In this document: piece after piece, positions 39,812 through 48,254 of the stretch
How the letters are laid out: each line of letters opens with the position of its first letter
Numbering within the stretch: position 1 is the stretch's first letter
DNA from: an uncultured Bacteroides sp.
GTDB lineage: Bacteria; Bacteroidota; Bacteroidia; Bacteroidales; Bacteroidaceae
Assembly: GCA_902388495.1 (NCBI GenBank)
Contig: CABMPP010000001.1
Coordinates: forward strand, 124,001-188,000
Direction: 5' to 3'
DNA length: 64,000 nucleotides
Program-made: the position numbers and the translations under genes
Notes under the pieces: generated by a model
What the model saw: only the letters and a program-made list of their open reading frames with translations
What the model was told of the DNA's origin: nothing
Database searches by the model: none

Positions 39812-40672
39812 TTAGAGCTTATACAATCCTTTCTTCGGGTAATCCAGTTCCGGATTTCCTTTGTAGCCTACGCTTCCGCTTCCGGCAGTACGTACTTTCA
39901 GGAAATCGGTTGCATGGCATTTGATGTCGCCCGAGCCGGTTACGCTGGCAGAGATTCTCTTGGCTTGGAAGTCGGAAGCGAACAAATCACCCGATCCTGC
40001 TACGCTGTATTCTGCTTCTTCGGTGCTTCCGCTCAGTTTTACTGTACCCGAACCTGCTACGGAGGCAATGGTGGAAGCCGCTGTAACGTTATCCAACTTC
40101 ATGTCACCCGATCCTGCCACTGAAACTTTAAGGTTATTGCAAGTAATATTGCTGCTATTGATATCTCCCGATCCAGCAACGGAAATGTTGAGGTCTGTGC
40201 AAGAGATGTTATTGCCTTCTATATCTCCCGAACCTGCAACAGATATTTTGAGTTCATCTGTCTTCAGTCCGTTGGCCAGTTCTATGTCTCCTGAGCCTGC
40301 TACGGCTATGCCGTTCAGTTTCTCGGCAGAAACGCGGATTTTCAACTTATCGTAAGATACACTGACATTCTTCTTGAAGCCTACGATGAGAGTATTGCCC
40401 TCTACGCGGATATCCAGCAAGTCTACGATGTTGTCCGAAGTATACACTTCTACTGACGGCTTACCGGGTTTCTGTGTATAGGTGACGTCCGGACTGCCGG
40501 ATACACTCAGTTTGGTGAAGTTATCAACCTTGATATCTTTGGTTACATAGTTCTTGCTGGCTTTCACTGTTTTGCCGCGAGAACCGCCGGAACTATACGT
40601 GTGCTGTTGTGAACAAGCTGTTGTACTGAATGCCAAGATGGCGATTGTGAGGAATGCTGTTAAACTTTTCAT
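39812..40672 (-). CDS. GIN-domain (DUF2807) lipoprotein
   Basis: The 286-residue exported lipoprotein (STTAC, Cys20) has a head GIN domain: a right-handed beta-helix-like stack in which VAGSGDI or a variant recurs about eight times, each turn roughly 20 residues long (for example GIAVAGSGDIELANG and ISVAGSGDIEGNN). The domain is known as a putative auto-transporter adhesin head in Bacteroidetes, but no enzyme activity is established. The repeated codons also leave an open frame on the plus strand that is not a gene. It stands alone with its own terminator. Confidence 0.9.
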   Translation of the reverse strand: MKSLTAFLTIAILAFSTTACSQQHTYSSGGSRGKTVKASKNYVTKDIKVDNFTKLSVSGSPDVTYTQKPGKPSVEVYTSDNIVDLLDIRVEGNTLIVGFKKNVSVSYDKLKIRVSAEKLNGIAVAGSGDIELANGLKTDELKISVAGSGDIEGNNISCTDLNISVAGSGDINSSNITCNNLKVSVAGSGDMKLDNVTAASTIASVAGSGTVKLSGSTEEAEYSVAGSGDLFASDFQAKRISASVTGSGDIKCHATDFLKVRTAGSGSVGYKGNPELDYPKKGLYKL

Positions 40673-40931
40673 ATTCGTTCGTTTTTATAATTTGCTTTAT
40701 ATGTTAGACGTTATTTGTTTCAAGAAAGTTGCATGCCAAAATGCTTTTTTCTTTTGAAATGTTTAGCTGGTATTCTTTAGTCAATTCCCGTGCCATAAAT
40801 ATAACTTGCTGATTCTTAGAAAGAAGAACTTTGGGCCGGGTGTTCGTTTTCGGACACTTCGTTCGCTTTTGGCAGACAAATCCTTGTTTTTTCGGACGAT
40901 TCTTCGTTCATTTGTCCATTCATTAAAGTAG

Positions 40932-41636
40932 ATGGTGACAGAACGTATTTTAGAAGATAAGGAGCTGGGGCGTTTGTTTATCCGGGTGAATGCCCGGGCA
41001 AGGCGCTTGACTTTCCGGACGAAGGAAGACGGGGTGTATGTAACCGTACCTCCCGGCACTACGCTTGCCGAAGTAAAGAATGCGATAGAGCAACTTCGTC
41101 CGCGGTTGAGGAATGCCAGGCAGAAGCAGGTTCGTCCGTTGATTGATTTAGATTACCGGATTGATACGGAGTTCTTTAAGTTGAGTTTGACAAGCGGCCA
41201 GCGGGAACGTTTCCTGTCGCGTTCGGAGTTGGGTGAGATGCAGATAATTTGTCCGCCCGATGCCGACTTTACGGATGAGAACCTGCAAGCCTGGTTGCGA
41301 AAGGTGATTGAAGAGGCTTTGCGGCGCAATGCGAAGATTATCCTTCCTCCCCGTTTGTATATGCTCTCCATGCAGCACAATCTTCCCTATAAAAGTGTGA
41401 AGATCAATTCAAGCAGCGGGCGCTGGGGGAGTTGCTCGGCACGCGGCAATATCAATCTTTCCTATTATCTGGTGCTTCTTCCCAAGCATTTGATAGACTA
41501 CGTTTTGCTCCACGAGCTGGCACATACCCGCGAGATGAACCACGGAGAACGTTTCTGGGCGTTGCTCGACAAAATGACGGATGGAAAGGCGCAGGCATTG
41601 CGGAATGAGTTGAAAGGGTATCGCACAGACTTCTGA
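40932..41636 (+). CDS. YgjP-like metallopeptidase-domain protein
   Basis: The 234-residue cytoplasmic protein of the YgjP/DUF45 group has the zinc motif HELAHTREMNHG...FW near the C-terminus (HExxH plus a third His), preceded by KSVKINSSSGRWGSCSARGNINLSYYLVLLP, of which GRWGSCSARGNINLSYYL is the family signature. Relatives are annotated as M48-like or SprT-like metal-dependent hydrolases, but no physiological substrate is firmly known. The start at 40932 is the first ATG. It is alone on its strand. Confidence 0.88.
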   Translation: MVTERILEDKELGRLFIRVNARARRLTFRTKEDGVYVTVPPGTTLAEVKNAIEQLRPRLRNARQKQVRPLIDLDYRIDTEFFKLSLTSGQRERFLSRSELGEMQIICPPDADFTDENLQAWLRKVIEEALRRNAKIILPPRLYMLSMQHNLPYKSVKINSSSGRWGSCSARGNINLSYYLVLLPKHLIDYVLLHELAHTREMNHGERFWALLDKMTDGKAQALRNELKGYRTDF

Positions 41637-41675
41637 AATAGAAGTCGTTCAAGCATATTTCCCGGATTGTATTCT

Positions 41676-42080
41676 TTACCTGTCTTCTTGTGCCAACTGC
41701 TTCACCTCTTCCCCTTCCTTCTCGAACCGGTATTTTCCTCCTTTCTCGCTCAATTCGAACAAGGAGAGTTTTTCGGTGAGGTTATCGACTATCATCAGTG
41801 CGCTTTGCTCTGCAAACCGTTTCACTTCGATAGTGAAAGGTTCTTCGGTCATTTTTTGGTTTACCAGCAGGCTGTCGTTGATGAAGATAGATGTGGAGTC
41901 ACCGGCAAAGCCTTTTACCAGAGTGACGGTATAGGTTTCGATAAAGTTCCGTCCTTCCTTTTTCTGTTGTTGCAGCCTCATGCTCATATAGACGAAGATT
42001 ACGACCACGAAAATCACTGCAAAGGCAAGGAGGCCGTTGCCTATCATAAATTGCTTGTTGGTATTGAGACGGTGTGCCAT
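41676..42080 (-). CDS. Small single-pass membrane protein of unknown function
   Basis: The 134-residue protein has one N-terminal membrane helix (IGNGLLAFAVIFVVVIFVYMSM, of which LLAFAVIFVVVIFVYM is the core) and a periplasmic part rich in beta strands (FIETYTVTLVKGFAGDSTSIFINDSLL). I start at ATG 42080 because a -7 box at 42105-42112 lies in the longer frame. I do not recognise the family. It is divergent from the alpha/beta hydrolase gene, and the operator-like repeat at 42122-42148 lies between the two promoters, so both genes may answer to the same regulator. Confidence 0.7.
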   Translation of the reverse strand: MAHRLNTNKQFMIGNGLLAFAVIFVVVIFVYMSMRLQQQKKEGRNFIETYTVTLVKGFAGDSTSIFINDSLLVNQKMTEEPFTIEVKRFAEQSALMIVDNLTEKLSLFELSEKGGKYRFEKEGEEVKQLAQEDR

Positions 42081-42104
42081 AAAAGCTGATTTTAAGAAAC
42101 ACTG

Positions 42105-42112
42105 CAAATGTA
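42105..42112 (-). promoter_or_regulatory. -7 box of the small membrane protein gene
   Basis: The minus strand reads TACATTTG. The operator candidate begins only 10 bp upstream, over the expected -33 region. Confidence 0.55.
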
Positions 42113-42121
42113 ACGAATAAA

Positions 42122-42148
42122 ATTGAACCGACAGACAAACTTTTGAAC
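42122..42148 (+). promoter_or_regulatory. HTCS-type operator candidate before the alpha/beta hydrolase
   Basis: ATTGAAC (42122-42128), N6, ACAAA (42135-42139), N2, TTTGAAC (42142-42148). The same pattern precedes the two PUL operons at 48080 and 58109. Its first half starts 59 bp before the TAATATTGCA box. Confidence 0.65.
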
Positions 42149-42180
42149 AAATAGGAAATAATGTTTTAGGGGTAATTCGC

Positions 42181-42190
42181 TAATATTGCA
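42181..42190 (+). promoter_or_regulatory. -7-like box TAATATTGCA of the alpha/beta hydrolase gene
   Basis: TAATATTG differs from TAnnTTTG at one base and is followed by CA. The identical 10-mer lies before the carboxylesterase (58210) and a one-base variant before susC (48181). The ATG is 28 bp downstream. Confidence 0.55.
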
Positions 42191-42217
42191 GTCATAAAAC
42201 TAATTGTTAAGAATACT

Positions 42218-43909
42218 ATGAAACTAAAATTCGTCTTTTTACTCTTGTTGTCTGTATTTGCTTTGCAGATGAAGAGTGCTGATGGAACTCCTGACGGACT
42301 TCCTCCTTTTGTTCGTTTTCCCGGGTTAGAGCAGGAAACTTATATTACGCGCGATACGTGTAAGAATGTCCAGGGGCGTTTTCCCGGTTTCTCTCCTTTT
42401 TTTCTTGTTTATCCCGATAAGCCTTGCGATGCTGCCGGAGCTACGGCTTTGATCAATGAACTGGGCATTGCGGAGTATGCCCATAAGTATTCGGGAACGG
42501 TTTGTGTTATGAATCCGTTGGGAAAGGAGTATGATGCGATTAAAGACTTGGAGGGGTATAAAAACTTCCTGAACAAAATGCGGATTTTTACAAATCTGAA
42601 GATAATCGGTATCGGTGCAGGAGCAACATTCGTTAATAAGGCCATAGCCGGACACGCAGGTGCCGTGGCAGGTATTGTTTCCCTGAATGGGCGGCCGGCT
42701 AAGGTGGGTAAGGATGTCGCTTCTGTTCCTGCGTTTATTGGCGGAGTGCGCAGTCGGCAGGTAGCAGCTGCCTATATTGAGCAGAATCAGGCGGAACTGG
42801 TACGAAAGGCAGACGGTTTGGCTTATTATGCCAATCGACAAGAACCGTTGCAGCAGGTCGTGGTCAGTACAAACAAATATGTTTCGTTGAAAGAGGCGTT
42901 TGCCGAAGCTTGGGAGGTTCTACTTTGCAAGAACTATCGTTTCAATAATTATAAGCATACCTGGTATACGGGGGCGTTATCCGATCAATATGGTGCGTAT
43001 GAGTTGGAGCCTTATATAATGCCCGAAGACTGGGGAATCACGCGTCGGGTGATAGAAAAAGACCTGATAGGGACGGGAAATTTCTTGTGGTATGAGTTTC
43101 ATCCGGAAGCTACTTTAAAAGCGGAAAAAGGTACTGTGCCTTTGTTGCTTCTGCTGCATGGCAACAATAATGATCCTCGTACGCAGGCCGAGACGTCTGG
43201 TTTCATTGAACTTGCAGGCAAGGAGAACTTCATTGTTGCGGAGCTGGAGTGGCAAGGCAATGGTTATGCTGCTATGGGTTTGGATGGCATTGAGCAGGTG
43301 GTATATCATTTATTGAAGACGTATCCTCAGATAGATCCTTCTCGAGTATATGCTGAAGGCCTTTCAGCCGGGGCAGCTACGGCTACGGGACTTGGCATCC
43401 GCAAATCGCATGTGTTTGCCGCCGTGGGCGCTCAGTCGGCAGGTCTGACTCCCAATCGGTATATGTTCGGTTATAATGGTGAAGCACTGATGAATGAAGC
43501 CGTACAGAAACGGGGGAATGTGGAAACTGCGTATTTCTCGGTTACCGGTACGGATGATGAGGTGGTTCCTTTTGTAAACGAAAGCAACTGGCGTACCAAT
43601 GCCTTTTTCTGTGCGTGGACTGCCTATCAGACCATGAATGGCATGGAAGTGAGCAGTCGGCCGGATTTTTCGAAAGATGCAACTTTCGGTATCGAACTGA
43701 AAGATAGGAAAGTGCTTCATACAAACAAGCGCATCACAATGGAAGCAGGGGTACTTTACAAAGGCGATGTCCCTCTGATTAAAATGGTGGCTGTGAATGA
43801 CTACGGTCATTGGAACTTTAAGCCGGATGCGCAGTTAATGTGGGATTTCTTTAAGCATTTTTCGCGCGATCCGTTGACGAAAAAGTTGATTTATAGTAAG
43901 TGCCCCTAA
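42218..43909 (+). CDS. Secreted alpha/beta hydrolase with an inactive N-terminal twin
   Basis: The 563-residue exported protein (signal peptide LLLLSVFALQMKSA) seems to contain two alpha/beta-hydrolase halves. In the C-terminal half the nucleophile elbow is GLSAG (Ser383), the oxyanion region is LLLLLHGNNND, the Asp lies in GTDDEVVP and the His in NDYGHWNF, as in polyhydroxybutyrate-depolymerase or feruloyl-esterase relatives. In the N-terminal half the elbow position reads GIGAG (131-135) with Gly for Ser, so that half is probably structural or ligand-binding. A promoter like those of the two PULs suggests co-regulation with them. It converges on HTCS 2 with a 6-bp gap. The ester substrate is unknown. 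Confidence 0.85.
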   Translation: MKLKFVFLLLLSVFALQMKSADGTPDGLPPFVRFPGLEQETYITRDTCKNVQGRFPGFSPFFLVYPDKPCDAAGATALINELGIAEYAHKYSGTVCVMNPLGKEYDAIKDLEGYKNFLNKMRIFTNLKIIGIGAGATFVNKAIAGHAGAVAGIVSLNGRPAKVGKDVASVPAFIGGVRSRQVAAAYIEQNQAELVRKADGLAYYANRQEPLQQVVVSTNKYVSLKEAFAEAWEVLLCKNYRFNNYKHTWYTGALSDQYGAYELEPYIMPEDWGITRRVIEKDLIGTGNFLWYEFHPEATLKAEKGTVPLLLLLHGNNNDPRTQAETSGFIELAGKENFIVAELEWQGNGYAAMGLDGIEQVVYHLLKTYPQIDPSRVYAEGLSAGAATATGLGIRKSHVFAAVGAQSAGLTPNRYMFGYNGEALMNEAVQKRGNVETAYFSVTGTDDEVVPFVNESNWRTNAFFCAWTAYQTMNGMEVSSRPDFSKDATFGIELKDRKVLHTNKRITMEAGVLYKGDVPLIKMVAVNDYGHWNFKPDAQLMWDFFKHFSRDPLTKKLIYSKCP

Positions 43910-43915
43910 CGATAC

Positions 43916-46900
43916 TTATTGATATTCACTTGGGTTTACACCAAATTGCTTTTTGAAGCAGGTAGAGAAGTGGGAAAGGGTATTAAAACCAGTCATGTCT
44001 GCAATTTCAGAAATGGTATAGATTCCTTCTTTAATTAGTTCGGCTGCTCGGTTCAGTTTATAAGTTCTGAAGAAAACACTTGGGTTTTTACCGGTCAGCC
44101 CTTTCACTTTGTAGTAGAATTTGGTACGGGAGATTTTGAGTAATTCGGTCATTCGTGTGATGTCCAATTCGGGATTATCCAACTCATTTTCCATTAATTT
44201 ATATAGTTCTGCCATAAAAGCTTCATCTTTTGGGGTAAGGACAAATTCATTCGTTTGGCTTGTCCGGGTATTTTGTACTAAGAAATTACGCACTTTGTCA
44301 CGGTTTGTCAATAGTGATTCGATTAAAGCCAGTAAATAGGCCGGTTCGAAAGGTTTGGGTACGTATGCATCTGCTCCTGTGTGTAATCCTTCTATTTGGT
44401 TTTCCATGGTAGCTTTAGCTGTTACCAGAATAACCGGTATGTGGCAAAATTGTAGATTTGCTTTAATCTCCTTACAAAGCTGATATCCGTCCTTGTCCGG
44501 CATTAGTACATCGCTCAGTACTAAGTCCGGTGCTTCCTCGGCAATGGTCTGAAGGATATTATTGGAATTGAATCGGCTGATAATATGATAGTATGGGGTC
44601 AATAATATCTGTAAATAATGCATTATGGTTGGGTCATCATCTACTATTAATACCGTTTTCGGATTTATTTGATCTTTATGGCTGTCGTCCGGTTGTATCT
44701 CTGCAGGTTTTATGGGAATATTGTTTATGGGCGTTTTGGGGCCATAGCATCGCTCTTCTTTGGTGTATGAAAAGTCATCTGCGGGCAAGACCAGGGTGAA
44801 TACGGCACCTCCTCCTTCCTTTCGGTTTGCCGCTTCAAGGTACCCATGGTGTAGTTTGGCAAGGCTGCGGGCATAATAGAGCCCTATGCCTGTTCCCCAG
44901 TTGTAGGTACCTTTATTTTCTTTAATCTGATAGAATCGTTCAAATATCTTTTCCAGCTGATCTTCCGGGATATTTTCTCCGGTGTTGGCTATAGAAATCT
45001 GGACGTATCGGGTACTTTTGTCTTGTTCTGTCAATTTGAAGGACTGTTCGATTTCTTGGCGCATGACAGTGGCAAATGAAACCTCTATTTCACCTCCTGC
45101 GGGAGTGAACTTCATGGCATTGGAAAGCAGGTTGCTTAGTATTTTTTCAACTTTGTCTTCATCTGCCCAGCTGAGAATATCATTGTGTAAGCCTTGAGGG
45201 ATTATAGTTATGTTTTTACTTTGGGCGTTGATACTGAAAAAACTGATGATTTGTTTGATGGTAGAAGTGAGATTTGTCTGCTGCACTTCCAGTCCTAAAC
45301 TATTGTTGTCTATCTTATTGAAATCAAGTAGCTGGTTGACCAATCGGAGCATCCGTAAGATGCCATCTTGTAGAATATTTAAAAGTTCCTTGTTGGGTGC
45401 AGCATTGGCAGGAACGGCACACAATTGCCTGATAGATCCCAGCATCGTTGTCAGCGGTGTACGGAATTCATGCGATATGTTGGTAAAATAGCTCATGTGT
45501 ATTTTGTTCATCTTCTGCTCTTGTGCTTTCTCTTGTTCGGCACGATATGCGGTTTCTTTTTCAATTTTTATGCGCCGCCAACTGTGTATGAGTATGCCGG
45601 CTATTCCGATGATTGCCAGAGTATACAGGCATCTTGCCCACCAAGTATCCCAAGGAGCTGGTTTGATGATGATGCGTAATCGTTTTTCTTTTCCAATTAT
45701 ACTTTGGTCTTCATTGGTAATTTTTATTTTGAAGATGTAAGTTCCTGCAGGAAGGTTGGCATAATAAGCTTCCCGGTTAGTGTATGCGTGTATCCAGTAG
45801 CGGTCAATGCCCTCCAACTGGTAATGATAGTGTATTCGTTCGTATTCACTATAATCCAGTGCGGCAAATGATATGCTGAAACTGGTCTGGTCGTGTCTCA
45901 GATGTATGTCAGGTTGGCAGGAGAGGTCTTTTTCGATGATTGCATTTTCTCCGGGCTGTATAAGTTGATTGTGAATTTTCAGACTTTCGAATTTTAGGGG
46001 AATGTTGTATTTATAGAAAGCCTCCATAGGATTGAAGAATGTTATTCCGTGGGTTCCTCCGAATATCAAAGTACCGTCTGAAAGCCGACAAGATGCACGG
46101 TCATAGAATTGATTGCCCTCGATGCCGTCACTTGCATAATAATTGCTGACTTGGTTTGTCCGGCGTTCGTACTTGCTTAATCCGTATAATGTAGATATCC
46201 AGATATTTCCTTGTACATCTTCTTCGATACTGCAAACTTCTGTGCAGGCAATGCCGGGAATAGCTACTAACTTCTGATTTTGAGGGCTGTATCGTAAAAG
46301 ACCGTTATAGGAGGTACCAATCCAGATATCTCCCTGGCTGTCTTCGTACAATGTGGTAGGGATAAATTTGGAACGTCGTATGCAGGTAGCACTGTCGGCT
46401 CTCGAAATGTTTATCATTTGACTTTTCCACGTATCGGGGTTTACTAAACGAATCCTATTGGCAAAGGAGGCGATTAAAATTTCTCCATTGGAGAGAGGAC
46501 GTATGGCAGGAGTAAAGGTGAAATACGATTTGGGATAAAGGGATATGGGCGTGAAATCTTTTTCACCTTCTCTCAGAGCATATATTGTTTGGCTAAAACT
46601 GCCTACCCATATCGTTCCGTTACGGTCTTGTACTATGCATAGTGGATGAGGAATGGAGAAAGTTTTTGTTGCTGTTAGTTGATTGTTTTCAAAGGTACAT
46701 TTTATTATTTGATTAGTGTTGGTAGCCACCCAAATATGTTGATCTTTATCATGGTAGATGTGCTTGATGACTATATTCCCGGAATTTTCAGCAGGTATTA
46801 TTTTATTAATATCTACGGCTTTTATGTGTTGCGTATTTAAGTTGTAGATGTACATGCCGTCTTTTAGGGTTGATATATATAGATTATGTTGGTCGGCATC

Positions 46901-47962
46901 AATGGCAATAATGGATTTTTGACTGAAAAAGGAACGTAGATAATTGTTGCTGTTGAAGCGTTCCTTATAATGATACCGTACGGTATATCCTTGGTCTTGG
47001 GAACCTATCCATAGATTCTTGTGAGAATCGGTAAACATACAGTTAACTCCATATTGTGGAACTTCAAAAGGAAATTCTTTTTCTTTCTCATTTATGATAA
47101 TGTCTTTCTTTTCGTTGTAAAGGAACATATTGTTTTGCGTACAGATTAGCAGACTGTTTTTTTCGTATGGATGTATGTAGTTAATAGCGTTTTTTGATAA
47201 AATGGGATGTCTTTTTATAGCATCAGGGAGTGCTTTGAATCGTTTGTTCTCGGTGTCAAATATGAAAAGACGGTTATTGCTCACCAACCATAAAGATGTA
47301 CGATTATGCATGTAGGAATATGTAATCCTCTGATGCATTGGAATAGAGTCTCTCAATTTCATGTTCGAAGAATCATAACATCTTATGGAAGTAGGGTTGA
47401 CGGCCCATAGATGATTGTTCCTGTCAATGTAGCAAGTTTGCTTATAGGTGTTGTCCGGGTCGAAGTTAAAAAAAATAGGATTGAAACTTTCTGTTTCGGG
47501 ATTATATACGCACAGATGCACAATCATGTTTAAAAAGATTTTTCCATTTTTATTTTCTATCAGTTGATATCCATTTTTGTTGCTGTATGGTACGTTTATG
47601 GGAATCTGACGGAAGTTGTCTTGGTCGGTATATTGGCAGACACCGTTGGTAGTTGCTATCCATAAGCGTTTACGTGAGTCCATAAAGATGTCCTGAATTC
47701 TGTCCCCGGGCAGTTGAAGGGTATCGGAGGAACTATAATATTGCCGATACTCATGTGCATTGAATTTATTTAGTCCCCGGGCAGTACCTATCCAAATGTA
47801 ACCTTGTGCATCTTCTTGAAAAGCCGTAATGTTTTGATTGGAGATGGTTGCTGAAATTTTCGAAACATCCGGATTGTTCGTTTCCTCTTTCACAGTGATT
47901 GGCTTGCATGAGATTATAGTAATTGCAGATAAAACTATGATGAATATGATATGTGTTTTCAT
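43916..47962 (-). CDS. Hybrid two-component system regulator (HTCS 2), lipobox-bearing
   Basis: This 1348-residue sensor-regulator starts with a signal peptide ending IISC (Cys19), an apparent lipobox. A periplasmic beta-propeller with YIWIGTARGLNKFNAHEY-type strands, a Y_Y_Y domain, one membrane helix (about 775-793), a kinase with ISHEFRTP (His about 831), an ATPase domain, a receiver with LSDVLMP (Asp about 1151) and a C-terminal AraC-type HTH follow. It is divergent from the susC/susD/MBL operon, its probable target. It is closely similar to HTCS 3: long stretches such as FGGTHG, FFNP, ALDYSEY and EAYYANLP are shared. Lipidation plus a membrane helix would anchor the sensor domain at both ends. 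Confidence 0.95.
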   Translation of the reverse strand: MKTHIIFIIVLSAITIISCKPITVKEETNNPDVSKISATISNQNITAFQEDAQGYIWIGTARGLNKFNAHEYRQYYSSSDTLQLPGDRIQDIFMDSRKRLWIATTNGVCQYTDQDNFRQIPINVPYSNKNGYQLIENKNGKIFLNMIVHLCVYNPETESFNPIFFNFDPDNTYKQTCYIDRNNHLWAVNPTSIRCYDSSNMKLRDSIPMHQRITYSYMHNRTSLWLVSNNRLFIFDTENKRFKALPDAIKRHPILSKNAINYIHPYEKNSLLICTQNNMFLYNEKKDIIINEKEKEFPFEVPQYGVNCMFTDSHKNLWIGSQDQGYTVRYHYKERFNSNNYLRSFFSQKSIIAIDADQHNLYISTLKDGMYIYNLNTQHIKAVDINKIIPAENSGNIVIKHIYHDKDQHIWVATNTNQIIKCTFENNQLTATKTFSIPHPLCIVQDRNGTIWVGSFSQTIYALREGEKDFTPISLYPKSYFTFTPAIRPLSNGEILIASFANRIRLVNPDTWKSQMINISRADSATCIRRSKFIPTTLYEDSQGDIWIGTSYNGLLRYSPQNQKLVAIPGIACTEVCSIEEDVQGNIWISTLYGLSKYERRTNQVSNYYASDGIEGNQFYDRASCRLSDGTLIFGGTHGITFFNPMEAFYKYNIPLKFESLKIHNQLIQPGENAIIEKDLSCQPDIHLRHDQTSFSISFAALDYSEYERIHYHYQLEGIDRYWIHAYTNREAYYANLPAGTYIFKIKITNEDQSIIGKEKRLRIIIKPAPWDTWWARCLYTLAIIGIAGILIHSWRRIKIEKETAYRAEQEKAQEQKMNKIHMSYFTNISHEFRTPLTTMLGSIRQLCAVPANAAPNKELLNILQDGILRMLRLVNQLLDFNKIDNNSLGLEVQQTNLTSTIKQIISFFSINAQSKNITIIPQGLHNDILSWADEDKVEKILSNLLSNAMKFTPAGGEIEVSFATVMRQEIEQSFKLTEQDKSTRYVQISIANTGENIPEDQLEKIFERFYQIKENKGTYNWGTGIGLYYARSLAKLHHGYLEAANRKEGGGAVFTLVLPADDFSYTKEERCYGPKTPINNIPIKPAEIQPDDSHKDQINPKTVLIVDDDPTIMHYLQILLTPYYHIISRFNSNNILQTIAEEAPDLVLSDVLMPDKDGYQLCKEIKANLQFCHIPVILVTAKATMENQIEGLHTGADAYVPKPFEPAYLLALIESLLTNRDKVRNFLVQNTRTSQTNEFVLTPKDEAFMAELYKLMENELDNPELDITRMTELLKISRTKFYYKVKGLTGKNPSVFFRTYKLNRAAELIKEGIYTISEIADMTGFNTLSHFSTCFKKQFGVNPSEYQ

Positions 47963-48001
47963 GATAAAGATGCATTAAAGTAAATCTTACAATGGAACGG
48001 A

Positions 48002-48009
48002 CAAAAGTA
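48002..48009 (-). promoter_or_regulatory. -7 box of HTCS 2
   Basis: The minus strand reads TACTTTTG, a consensus match 40 bp before the HTCS 2 start. Confidence 0.55.
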
Positions 48010-48079
48010 GAAAGAAAATTGGTAGGTAACATTTGCCGATGAAGTGATTTTCTGGTCAGAATTATGTTGTAAGACATCT

Positions 48080-48106
48080 TTTGAACATATTGACAAATTT
48101 TTGAAC
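48080..48106 (+). promoter_or_regulatory. HTCS-type operator candidate upstream of the first susC
   Basis: TTTGAAC (48080-48086), N6, ACAAA (48093-48097), N2, TTTGAAC (48100-48106). Its first half starts 101 bp before the TAAAATTGCA box at 48181. A lone GTTGAAC at 48122-48128 marks a degenerate second site 42 bp downstream, exactly 59 bp from the box. Confidence 0.65.
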
Positions 48107-48180
48107 GTGCAAGAAACAAAGGTTGAACAAAGAGAAAATATTTATGTATTTCCCCAATACTATTTTAGAGGTTCTTTTGA

Positions 48181-48190
48181 TAAAATTGCA
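48181..48190 (+). promoter_or_regulatory. -7-like box TAAAATTGCA before the first susC
   Basis: This is a one-base variant of the TAATATTGCA box of the two co-regulated genes. The susC ATG is 65 bp downstream. Confidence 0.5.
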
Positions 48191-48254
48191 CCAAGAGTAC
48201 TACAATATAAATGAATGTAGTTTTTTTATTAACAAGTCTAATTATTTAAGTATT

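Noticed and set aside
39921-40355. Plus-strand frame with repeated SPEPAT-like words
   Set aside because: The repetition comes from the AGSGDI codons of the GIN-domain gene on the other strand.
47963-48254. Invertible promoter between HTCS 2 and susC
   Set aside because: No long inverted repeats flank the promoter region and no recombinase gene is nearby.
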